Positions 46,734-55,343 of a stretch of 64,000 bases of DNA are shown here, in pieces; within the stretch, counting starts at the first letter, position 1, and each line of letters opens with the position of its first letter. The position numbers and the translations under genes are program-made. The notes under the pieces were generated by a model. That model saw only the letters and a program-made list of their open reading frames with translations, had not been told where the DNA came from and ran no database searches. This DNA comes from Solirubrobacterales bacterium (GTDB lineage: Bacteria > Actinomycetota > Thermoleophilia > Solirubrobacterales > Solirubrobacteraceae), in NCBI GenBank assembly GCA_025963965.1, contig JAOPZS010000084.1:1-64000 (forward strand), written 5' to 3'.

Positions 46734-47492
46734 ATGAACCGGCGGACGCGGTGGCGCCTTGTGGTTCTCGGCGTGAGCGTCGCCGTCATCGTCGCAGCGG
46801 TGGCAGCGGGTCTCACGCTCGCGGTCAAGAGCGGGGAGCAGCAGAGTCCGGCTCGCGGCTACCTGCTCGCGAGCGAACGGCTCGCGAGCAGCATCCTTTC
46901 GAAACGACAAGTTGTGGTGTCGGGATACACCGAGATGACCCAACAGGTACGCTCGGCCTGCGGAGGAGTGCTGCACGCGACAGGTCCCGGCACGGGGCGT
47001 GAACAGCTCGAAGCGGCATTGACGCCGGCGCTAACCGCGGCCGCCTACAAACTGGAGACGAAACAGCTGCGGGCGTTCCAACGAGAAACAAGGGGTCGAC
47101 ACTGGGACGACAAGCTCCTCGCCAAGCTAGTCCTCATACAGTCGTCGCAGATCGATGATGGAATGCGGCTGACGCCACCCAATCTGTGCGAGGCGGCGAG
47201 CACCGTGGCTGCCGGCGGCACACCCTACAATCTGGCTCGCTTCGTCAATGCGGCCGAAGCCGCCACGAATCCGAGCTACCAGGAGGAGAACAGCCTCGGG
47301 ACGCCCCTCACGTCGGTCGAGGAAACGATCCTCGTGCGGCTAAACCGTCACCTCTCGCCAACAGATGCGCGGCTTGCCGCCAGAGTAAAGGGGCTTGAGC
47401 AACATGCAGCCGAACAGGAAGTAACGACCCTGATCGAAGCGGTTAAACAGCTTCGGCGTGCCCTCGGTCTGCGCGATGCCGGCGCGAGCTAG
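46734..47492 (+). CDS. Membrane-anchored hypothetical protein downstream of RHS gene
   Basis: N-terminal TM (RLVVLGVSVAVIVAAVAAGLTLAV), starts 2 bp after the RHS stop. Confidence 0.7.
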   Translation: MNRRTRWRLVVLGVSVAVIVAAVAAGLTLAVKSGEQQSPARGYLLASERLASSILSKRQVVVSGYTEMTQQVRSACGGVLHATGPGTGREQLEAALTPALTAAAYKLETKQLRAFQRETRGRHWDDKLLAKLVLIQSSQIDDGMRLTPPNLCEAASTVAAGGTPYNLARFVNAAEAATNPSYQEENSLGTPLTSVEETILVRLNRHLSPTDARLAARVKGLEQHAAEQEVTTLIEAVKQLRRALGLRDAGAS

Positions 47493-47548
47493 ACCGCCCA
47501 GCTTTCGGAACGGCACAACACCGCGCCGATACTGCCAGGCGTGAATTG

Positions 47549-49105
47549 CTACCGGTCACCGTCGCCCGGGGTGGCGATCTCAAGTAGGTAAGGGCACGAG
47601 CCTGACAACGACCACAAGCGCGCCTGAGTCCAGGGACGCTCACCACGTGCCTCCGCTCGGGACAACGCGTCTGCAAAGTGCGAGCGAAACCGCGGAAGAA
47701 CCCGACCCACCGCCTGCTCCCCCACGTGGACCAGCAAGGCGGCACTGGCATTCCGGTCGGGCGCGACCGCCAGCCAGACCTCGAGCTCTAACCCCGCCGC
47801 GATGCTGCGGTGATCCAGCGTTCGAACGGTGTGTAGCAGTGGGTCCGCTTCAGAGAACAGCTCCACTCGTGTCCAGCTCCGCGTGGACCACGTAACCAGA
47901 TAACTCGCATCGGCCGGTCGTCGCATCCAGCCCGGAACCTCCGGAGTGGCCGGGAGGCGCTCGATCAGCCCCGCGGCATGAGCCAACACCCCGTCCTCGA
48001 GAGGCAGCGAGTTGCGCAACTGGTTCACCACGTTCGCCACGACACGCGCAGCTCCGAAACGCTTGCGCCCCAACTCCAGCGCGTCGAGCTCACGCTCTAC
48101 ATCTATCGCATCGAGCGTCAAGGAACGCGCATCAAGCTCCCGTTCTAGCACCGACCTGAGGTCATCGCGGCTCCTGCCACGACCACGGCCACGGACTGCA
48201 TGGACCGCCTCGCGCCGCGCTTGCGCGCGGTGGCGGACGACCTCCATCCGTTGCTCGTCGCGCACAAACTCGCGAAAGCTTGCAGGCGCCGCGCCTGCAG
48301 AGACTCCAGCCAGGACTGGCTCTCTCCGTGCATCATCCGGCGGCAGGCCGATGCGCCCCCCAGTCCGGAGCCACCGCGTCAGCCGCGCCGCGAACCGTCG
48401 ATAATCCTCCCCCAAGGGCTCGCTTCCCCCGCTCGCGAGATACCCGTCAAGCGCCCTCTGGGCCGCCTGAAATTCGCCTGCAGCTCCCAGCAAGGCAGGG
48501 ACCAGCTCACGCGCCGCTCTGGCGTAGGGGCCTGAGCTGCCGATTGCTGACATCGGGCCGTAGGAGCCCACCAAGGCTGGGTCGCGAACGAACGGCACGG
48601 CCAGCTCGGACTGCAGGGCCTCGATCATTTTCGGCACGACACAAAGCTTCCGTGTCGCTGCCAGCGCATCATCTACCGCGAAGCGTACGAGCTCATCCTG
48701 GGCCCGAAGGAGGTCACGGCGGCTGTTGACGAGGAACTCGACCGTCGGCTTCCGCATCAGCAGACCCATTGTCCCTAGATCAGAGTACGCGCCGAGAAGC
48801 CTCGCAGCAGGCTCAAACACAACGCCCACGCGACAGGCGACGTAGATCCCCTCAGCCCATCCGGCATGCCGATCAGAGGCCGCTGAAGTATCCTCCCCGA
48901 GGGCCGCGGCCCCCAGTGAGAGTGGCCACCACGGGAACACCGCCACCATGCGCCAGTCGCTCGAGAGCACGCGCGTGAAGCTGCCGCAACTCCCGGCCAC
49001 GAGCCCAAAATGATCGATCGGCACCTCCTCCTTCCACCCCTCCTGAACCAGACGCGGCATCAAGGCGGCCGCAAGGGCGTCCGGCACCACCATCGACGGT
49101 GACAT
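47549..49105 (-). CDS. Hypothetical protein of the T4SS region
   Basis: 518-aa GC-consistent ORF; no recognised motif. Confidence 0.65.
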   Translation of the reverse strand: MSPSMVVPDALAAALMPRLVQEGWKEEVPIDHFGLVAGSCGSFTRVLSSDWRMVAVFPWWPLSLGAAALGEDTSAASDRHAGWAEGIYVACRVGVVFEPAARLLGAYSDLGTMGLLMRKPTVEFLVNSRRDLLRAQDELVRFAVDDALAATRKLCVVPKMIEALQSELAVPFVRDPALVGSYGPMSAIGSSGPYARAARELVPALLGAAGEFQAAQRALDGYLASGGSEPLGEDYRRFAARLTRWLRTGGRIGLPPDDARREPVLAGVSAGAAPASFREFVRDEQRMEVVRHRAQARREAVHAVRGRGRGRSRDDLRSVLERELDARSLTLDAIDVERELDALELGRKRFGAARVVANVVNQLRNSLPLEDGVLAHAAGLIERLPATPEVPGWMRRPADASYLVTWSTRSWTRVELFSEADPLLHTVRTLDHRSIAAGLELEVWLAVAPDRNASAALLVHVGEQAVGRVLPRFRSHFADALSRAEARGERPWTQARLWSLSGSCPYLLEIATPGDGDR

Positions 49106-49183
49106 GTTTGGATGATCGCAGCAACGCCAGTCTTTCCGATGCAGCGCCTGCGTTTCCCTGTACTAAGTGCGTCCCTGTAGCCG

Positions 49184-50194
49184 TTATCGGGCGCCCTCGA
49201 TCCCGAACTCCTGCTGTGCTGAGGCCGAACGTAGAGAGCTCGCGATACCGGTCCGAGGGCGAGGAGCCGCGGGGGCCCTTCCCGCCGAGTGCTCCTCAAC
49301 ACGTCGCGGCTTCGCGAGAGCTAGAGCGGCCGCTCGCTTCCGTCGCTGCGACCACGCTCCCGTTCTTCGATTGGGCGGCACCGGACGGGTAGCGCGTCGA
49401 CTTGACGCGGAACCTGCGGGATGTGCGCCCGGTGAGGAGCCGACTATCCCGGCGGCGCCCGCCCCGAAGAGCGCGATGCTCGCTGCGGCGGCTCCCGCCT
49501 TCGCGGACAATCCTGTCCCGAACAGCCATCGCCGCGTCGCCGCAAAGCCAGCGGCGAGCATTGGAACTGGGGCCGCCAGCAGCTGCACCGACCGGGCTTG
49601 CGGGTGAGGCTGCCACCCCTGCGCGTGACGCAAGCGAAAATGGGCTCGCTTGCGCTCGACTGTTCGGGCGGCCCGCCGTGCCTCGTTCACGTCGACACCA
49701 AGCCGGCGTGCGATTGCACGGTAGCGGAGGCCCTCAGCCGTCAGCTCGAATACGCGTTGCTCGAACGGATCGAGCTCCCCAAGGAACTCGAGGACCACCT
49801 GTCGGTCCTCACCCCGGAGCGCCATGCTCTCCGGCGACATCGTCTCGGCGGAAGACTCCGCCATTTGATGCATGCTGGGCGCGTGCTCGGCGAGGATCTG
49901 CCCCCGACGACGCGTGTCGCGGTGCAGGTTCAGTGCGCGGTGCCTAATCCCGCGGCGCAGCGCGTTACGCAGATGCTCCTCATTGCCATACGGACGCGCG
50001 AGCAGTGCGAGCACCGTCTCCTGGTAGAGATCCTCGAGCTGCTCGGTCGATAGGCCCCTGCACTCCAGGAACCCGCGCGCGATCCTGATCTCCGCGGGCT
50101 GCCAGCTCCCAAGTACCTCCCCGGCGCTCCGGGACCCGAGCGAACTATCGCGCCAACGGGATGGACGAGTCGCTGTTGTGCTGCTGACCTCCAT
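49184..50194 (-). CDS. Sigma-70/ECF-type sigma factor with C-terminal membrane-anchored extension
   Basis: LEDLYQETVLALLARPYGNEEHLRNALRRGIRHRALNLHRDTRRR (region 2-like), LDPFEQRVFELTAEGLRYRAIARRLGVDVNEARRAARTVERKR (region 4-like), then hydrophobic segment SAKAGAAAASIALFGAGAAGIVG. Confidence 0.75.
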   Translation of the reverse strand: MEVSSTTATRPSRWRDSSLGSRSAGEVLGSWQPAEIRIARGFLECRGLSTEQLEDLYQETVLALLARPYGNEEHLRNALRRGIRHRALNLHRDTRRRGQILAEHAPSMHQMAESSAETMSPESMALRGEDRQVVLEFLGELDPFEQRVFELTAEGLRYRAIARRLGVDVNEARRAARTVERKRAHFRLRHAQGWQPHPQARSVQLLAAPVPMLAAGFAATRRWLFGTGLSAKAGAAAASIALFGAGAAGIVGSSPGAHPAGSASSRRATRPVPPNRRTGAWSQRRKRAAALALAKPRRVEEHSAGRAPAAPRPRTGIASSLRSASAQQEFGIEGAR

Positions 50195-50195
50195 G

Positions 50196-50834
50196 TCAAC
50201 ACCTCCCGTCGCAGGGCGACGATCCGGGAACGGACGTATGTAGATAGGTCGAGCCGGACAGCGTGTTGCCCACCCCCGGAGTTCGAAGTGGACGGTGGGG
50301 AACTCCGAACGTCTCGACGCTTGCCGCCCCGGCGAGCAGCGCCGCTAGCGTTGCCAGCACTGCGATGCGGTCCTTCGATCTGAGCGGGCCGAGGGACAGC
50401 CCCACGGAGGCGCCGAGCGCGAGGGCCGCCCACTCGAGTGGGATCTGCGGCGCGAAGCGAGCGACCCGAATCCCGTATGCGCTGAACGCGGCGCCGACCG
50501 GGAACGCGTTTGCGCCGAGTGCCCCGCACACCAGACAACGCGCGATGCGGCGGCTTCGAGTGGAGTGGCCAGCTCCCGCCGCGTCGAGCAGCAGCGGCCA
50601 CGCCGCGACCGGCAGGTTGTGGGCGGCCAGAGCAAGAGCACGCCCGGCCGATGGAGCGGGCGTCCGCGCGGCGGACAGCCTCAAGGCGAGCCAGCCACGG
50701 ACCGGGACCGCGAGGCTCTCGCCGGCCCCGAGTACCACCAGGCCGACCGCGACGGTGAAAGCGCATAGGGCCAGGAACACGAGCGGCCAGCGCGCCACGG
50801 CTCCCTGGAGCCGGGTCAGCTCTGAGGTTCCCAT
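50196..50834 (-). CDS. Multi-TM membrane protein in T4SS operon
   Basis: Multiple hydrophobic helices (WPLVFLALCAFTVAVGLVVLG, ARCLVCGALGANAFPVGAAFSAYG, IAVLATLAALLAGAAS). Confidence 0.6.
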   Translation of the reverse strand: MGTSELTRLQGAVARWPLVFLALCAFTVAVGLVVLGAGESLAVPVRGWLALRLSAARTPAPSAGRALALAAHNLPVAAWPLLLDAAGAGHSTRSRRIARCLVCGALGANAFPVGAAFSAYGIRVARFAPQIPLEWAALALGASVGLSLGPLRSKDRIAVLATLAALLAGAASVETFGVPHRPLRTPGVGNTLSGSTYLHTSVPGSSPCDGRC

Positions 50835-51382
50835 GAGCTCACTGCCCAGCCGCCGTCGACGCGTGCGACGCGGGCGAGCGTCAGGTGGAAGCCGGCCGGG
50901 AGCGCCTCGTATTCACCGGAGCCGCCCGTTTGCTCCCGGCTCACAACCACCCAGACCCCTGGGCTGAGTCGGTCAGCTGCGATCGACACGAGCACACCCT
51001 TGTTCCACGCGTGGGCTCGCGTGAGCGTGGTATCTCGGGCGCTTTGCGCAGCCGCCTGGCGCTCCGTCGCGTGAGCGTCGCCGACCGCGATCGCGGCGAG
51101 CCGGCGCTGGCGTGCCGGGAGGTCCCGGTAGTCCCAGTTGACATAGAGAGAGCCGAAGTATGCGAGCGCCTGCTGCGGCGTTGGCTGCGCCGCCGCAGGC
51201 GCTTCGCTTATAGGTGCGCGTGGGGGAGGAGCAGCCGGCTCGCCCGGGCTGCCCGCCCCCGTCACCGGTGCCCGTGGCGGAGAGTCCGGGTTCGCGCATC
51301 CCGCGAGCAGGGCGCACAGTGCGGCCGCTGCTGAGATCAGGATCGCTCGTCTCACAGGCCCGCCGGGTGACGTATGACCCAT
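50816..51382 (-). CDS. Putative lipoprotein, T4SS accessory
   Basis: RRAILISAAAALCALLAGCANPDSPPRAP lipobox; overlaps neighbours on both sides. Confidence 0.65.
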   Translation of the reverse strand: MGHTSPGGPVRRAILISAAAALCALLAGCANPDSPPRAPVTGAGSPGEPAAPPPRAPISEAPAAAQPTPQQALAYFGSLYVNWDYRDLPARQRRLAAIAVGDAHATERQAAAQSARDTTLTRAHAWNKGVLVSIAADRLSPGVWVVVSREQTGGSGEYEALPAGFHLTLARVARVDGGWAVSSWEPQS

Positions 51383-52512
51383 GACGCCCAGCCGGGGACG
51401 GTGGGGGAGACCCGCCACTTCGGGCCCGGCACACCAGCGTTCGGGCCGCTGTCGTACGCCGCGGCTTCCACCGTGTCCAGCCGTACACCGGCGACGTACA
51501 CGAACGCGTGCGCGGTGTTCGCGTAGATCGAGACCCACCGGCCAGGACCAGGCAGCCCGAAGCTCTCGAGGCCGGTTGAATCCAACGCACTGGCGCCGAG
51601 CAGTCCCCCGGCGTGCAGCACGAAGGACACGGCCGATGAGCAGTCATACGCCGGCTGCAGAGTGTCCAGTGACTCCCCATGGCCGCCGCCGTACAGGTAC
51701 CTCGCGTCATGGAGCCGGTTGCCGGCGGCGAGCATCGCCCTGACCCGAGGCGGATCCTCGTCGCCGGCGGCAGCGAGACCGGAGGGGAGGATCCGGGCGG
51801 CCCTTCCCGGCACAAGCGGCAACGGCATCGCCCCGACGGCGGGGGGTTCACACCCAGCCGTGGCGCCGTCCTGGGGAGGTGACGGGAGCGCTTCAAGTGT
51901 CGCCGCGGCGCCGCTCTTGGGGGCGAGCGCGATCCTCACCGGCCCCTTGCTGACACCCAGGATCCGGGCTGCTTGCCACCACAGGTCAAGGCGGTACGGT
52001 TCGCCCCCCGGGACTGTCTGACCGGGTCCTTGGCCGTAGCCGATGTCGCGCTTCTCGAGCACCAGCCTGCGGCCCGCCGCTTCGACGCGCAGCGCCGTCA
52101 GATATGGCAGGCCGCCGAGGGCGTTCGCGTCAGCGAACGTGAAGCTGCCGCTGTTCGCCGGGTTCGTATCGAGGACCGACAGCTCAGCGAAGCTGTCCGG
52201 GTGCGCCGGCAGATAGGACTGGCCCGCGTCGGGGATCGCGCCGGTCGACCCAGAAGACGGGTCCGACAGGCCGCCGTACGCAGTCGCTCCAACCACATAG
52301 GTCCGGCCCGGCCGCAGCAGCAACGGCGCCGCGAACAAACCGCGCGCCGTCGAGCCCGCCGCGGGTACGGCCGGCGAGCATTCCGAGGAGCCCGTCGAGA
52401 CCAGCGCGCCGCCGAGGGTCATCAAAGCCAGCAGCGCCACCAGCGCAGCGAACACCGCCAGCGCGATTAGCCATCTGCGCACCGACCCGCCGGTCGGCAC
52501 CGTCGCGTTCAC
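51352..52512 (-). CDS. NlpC/P60-like peptidoglycan hydrolase of the T4SS cluster
   Basis: N-terminal TM; YLYGGGHGESLDTLQPAYDCSSAVSFVLHAGGLLG...TAHAFVYVAGVRLD; GTG start overlaps the VirB4 stop (GTGA). Confidence 0.75.
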   Translation of the reverse strand: MNATVPTGGSVRRWLIALAVFAALVALLALMTLGGALVSTGSSECSPAVPAAGSTARGLFAAPLLLRPGRTYVVGATAYGGLSDPSSGSTGAIPDAGQSYLPAHPDSFAELSVLDTNPANSGSFTFADANALGGLPYLTALRVEAAGRRLVLEKRDIGYGQGPGQTVPGGEPYRLDLWWQAARILGVSKGPVRIALAPKSGAAATLEALPSPPQDGATAGCEPPAVGAMPLPLVPGRAARILPSGLAAAGDEDPPRVRAMLAAGNRLHDARYLYGGGHGESLDTLQPAYDCSSAVSFVLHAGGLLGASALDSTGLESFGLPGPGRWVSIYANTAHAFVYVAGVRLDTVEAAAYDSGPNAGVPGPKWRVSPTVPGWASWVIRHPAGL

Positions 52513-55343
52513 GACTGCTCCCGTGAGTAAACACCGGCTGAGTGATCGGCAAGGAGTCTCAGCGCGCCCCACGGATCCCCGCCGCTCTGCCGCAGCGCAG
52601 CGCGGCGGAGCGGCTCGTCTCTGGCCGGGTCGCTGCTAGCCAACCAATACTCGCCCGGGCCGACGGTGATCCGGACGTTCCCCTCACCGCGAGACCCGTT
52701 CATCAGGTAGGAGTCCGCGAACGAGCCCTTGACGGTCTTCAAATCCCCGATCGCGGCGAGCGCCGGCTCGGAGAGCCCGAGCGCGTCCTTCACATAGGAG
52801 AGCTCGCGGGTCTCCTGGCGCAGGAACAGCCGCATCGTCGCGTTCGTCAGCAGCGCCCGGCCGTGCTCGTTCTCGAAATCGGAGAGCTGTTGGCTGATCG
52901 CGACAAGCCACAGCGCGTAATGGCGGCTGCGGCGAGAGAACTCGTTGAACCAGCGTCCGGTCGCCGGACGCTCGATCAGCTTCCACGCCTCATCGAGCAC
53001 CAGGAACGAGCGGCCTGCCCACGCCTCGCCCGCAGTGTCGCCGTCCAGGTGTTCGGCGCGGGCCGTCTCGATCCGGCTCTTGACGTGCTCGCAGATCACG
53101 AACAGCGCCGCGGCGGCCTTCGCGTCCGGGATCGACCGTGTGTCGAAGACCACCAACGGCGCTCCCGGCGCGAGCGTCGTCTCCCGGTCGGTCAGGTACG
53201 CGTACGGGCCGTCGCCGACGTAGTTGGAGAGCCTGAGCGAAAGGTTCCGGAGCGCCTCGGAGATCCCGACCGACCCCTCAGCGCGTTCCGCGTCGAAGCG
53301 CCGGTCGAGCTCCTGCTGGAGCAGCAGCTCCCGCGGCTGCTCGCCGGTGTCCGCGCAACGCCGGTAGACCGCGCCGATCGCGACGCCGAGCAGGCTCGCC
53401 TCCAGATCGCTCAGCCCGTAGCTGTCACGGCCCTGATGGTGCTCACCCAACAGCAGCGCGTGCAGCGCGAGCAGATAGTCGACCTTCTCCGCCGTCACCG
53501 CCCTCGGGTCCGGGACGTCCCAGCAGTTGATCGCCTCGGGCCGGTCCGCGCCGAGCGCGACGGTTCCTGCGCCGGCGATCAGGGAGGTGAGGAAGTCGAA
53601 GTGCCCGGCCCTGTCGATGATCGCGCCGGTCGCGCCCTGACTGATCGCGCGGGCGATCAGCACGATCGCGCTCATCGTCTTCCCGGCCCCCGACATCCCG
53701 TTGATCAAAAGGAGATGGTTGGGATGCGCCGGATCGAACGGGTCCAGGCGCACCAGTGTCCTGCCCGGGTGAGCGAGTCCGAGCGGGATCCCGGAGGGGC
53801 TCGAGACGGTGCTCGCCAGCAGCGGGAAGCTGTCCCCGACGTTGCTCGCCAGATACTTCCGGTGCCGTGCCGCGACGTCCTGCCCGAGCGGCAGTGTTGA
53901 GCGCCAAAGCGGCAGTTGCGCGAACGGGCCGTGCTGGACCCGCGCGTCAGAGGCCATCGTCAGCTCCCGTCCCGCCGCACGAACGCACTCATCGAGCAGG
54001 GCCTGATCGCCGGCGGGTTCGGTGAACGCCGCGTAGATGCTCATCCGGTAGATGCCGGCGCCGGTCGCGGCGAGCTCGTCGTTCAGCTCGAGTGCGTCCT
54101 GCTCATGCAGACGGGCGTCCGGGTCAAGCAGCTGCCCGCGCGCTTCAACACCGCGGTTCACGCCGTGAACGCGGCGGTAGCGGCGGCGTTGCAGCATCCG
54201 CTCCCGGTGGCGCTCGGTCGCCGTTACGTGCACAGACACTGTAAACGGCCGTGGGTCTCCCATTAGATGAAGCAGCCACCCGAGCCACGTCTGCTCAGGC
54301 GCGAGTGAGACGAACAGACAAGCCTCAGGGCGGCCATCGAGGAGCAGGTGACGCGAGCCGACCTGGAGCTCCGCGGTCCGCAGCAGACCGTTCACCGCCG
54401 CAGGATCGGCGGGGAGGCCCTCGGCGATCGCGCTGGCGGGAGGGGAGAGGTGTTCCCCGCGCGCCGGGTCAAACCGTTCGCCGAGCAGATCCAGCACCGC
54501 GCACCCGTCCAGTGGGGCGACGGTCAACCCGGCCGCTTCGAGGTCCTCCCGGACCCCGTCGGTATGCCGCGCACAGTCATAAGCGTCCACGGCTCGGTCT
54601 GGCTGCTGACGCCAACCCCTGCGGCCCGGGCTCCACGGGCACACGACGACATGCCGAAGCCACAGCGGCGAGAGCTGCTCCCCCGATGAGCGCAGCGACT
54701 GCTCAGCCACACCACCCAGGGCACGGATCGACTCAGCGAGACCCGGAGCACCGTGTGTCTCAGCGCGTGCCGCGGCCCGCTCGCACTTGTCCTCCTCCGA
54801 GGAGAGGAGCCGTACCCGGTCGGGTCGTGCGGCGGTCGTGTACAGCTGAAGGGACTGGCCGTCCTCGAGGCGTGCAGCGACCTGGGCTAGACCCGCCGAT
54901 ACCCGGCCGGCGTCCTCGGTGTCGAGCACCAGCGGGTTTACCGCCGACACCTCCAGGTAGCGCACCAGCTGCCCGTCTCTGCGCGTCACCAGGCCGTCTT
55001 GCTCGATCGAGATGACCCCGGGCAGCCGATCATCCACGTGCTTGGCGCGGCGCCCGAGCGACGCCCCCGACGCCGGCAGCATTCGGGGCATCGTGCGCCA
55101 GCGGAGCACGCCTACGATCAGCCCGCCGATCGTCGGGCCACCCGACTCCGACACGTACAGCAGCGTCGCTGGGACGCCGACCAGCAGCACGAGCAGCGTG
55201 ATCGCGGGCTTCGCCGACAGGCCCACCGCATAGACCATGCCGCCGACCGTCACGCCGTCTGCGATCAGCGCGGCCCACTGACCGACGGTGAACCCCAGCA
55301 GCCGGGGAGCCTGATCGAGAGACCTGAACGTCCGGTGGATCAT
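52509..55343 (-). CDS. VirB4-like conjugation ATPase with fused PrgI-like N-terminus
   Basis: PrgI-like RTFRSLDQAPRLLGFTVGQWAALIADGVTVGGMVYAVG; Walker A LLINGMSGAGKTMSAIV; Walker B SFLVLDEAWKLIERPATGRWFNEFSRRSRHYALWLVAISQQLSDF. Confidence 0.92.
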   Translation of the reverse strand: MIHRTFRSLDQAPRLLGFTVGQWAALIADGVTVGGMVYAVGLSAKPAITLLVLLVGVPATLLYVSESGGPTIGGLIVGVLRWRTMPRMLPASGASLGRRAKHVDDRLPGVISIEQDGLVTRRDGQLVRYLEVSAVNPLVLDTEDAGRVSAGLAQVAARLEDGQSLQLYTTAARPDRVRLLSSEEDKCERAAARAETHGAPGLAESIRALGGVAEQSLRSSGEQLSPLWLRHVVVCPWSPGRRGWRQQPDRAVDAYDCARHTDGVREDLEAAGLTVAPLDGCAVLDLLGERFDPARGEHLSPPASAIAEGLPADPAAVNGLLRTAELQVGSRHLLLDGRPEACLFVSLAPEQTWLGWLLHLMGDPRPFTVSVHVTATERHRERMLQRRRYRRVHGVNRGVEARGQLLDPDARLHEQDALELNDELAATGAGIYRMSIYAAFTEPAGDQALLDECVRAAGRELTMASDARVQHGPFAQLPLWRSTLPLGQDVAARHRKYLASNVGDSFPLLASTVSSPSGIPLGLAHPGRTLVRLDPFDPAHPNHLLLINGMSGAGKTMSAIVLIARAISQGATGAIIDRAGHFDFLTSLIAGAGTVALGADRPEAINCWDVPDPRAVTAEKVDYLLALHALLLGEHHQGRDSYGLSDLEASLLGVAIGAVYRRCADTGEQPRELLLQQELDRRFDAERAEGSVGISEALRNLSLRLSNYVGDGPYAYLTDRETTLAPGAPLVVFDTRSIPDAKAAAALFVICEHVKSRIETARAEHLDGDTAGEAWAGRSFLVLDEAWKLIERPATGRWFNEFSRRSRHYALWLVAISQQLSDFENEHGRALLTNATMRLFLRQETRELSYVKDALGLSEPALAAIGDLKTVKGSFADSYLMNGSRGEGNVRITVGPGEYWLASSDPARDEPLRRAALRQSGGDPWGALRLLADHSAGVYSREQS

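Noticed and set aside
52542-53900. 452-aa plus-strand ORF antisense to virB4
   Set aside because: VirB4 Walker motifs lie on the minus strand; the plus ORF is a GC-skew artefact.
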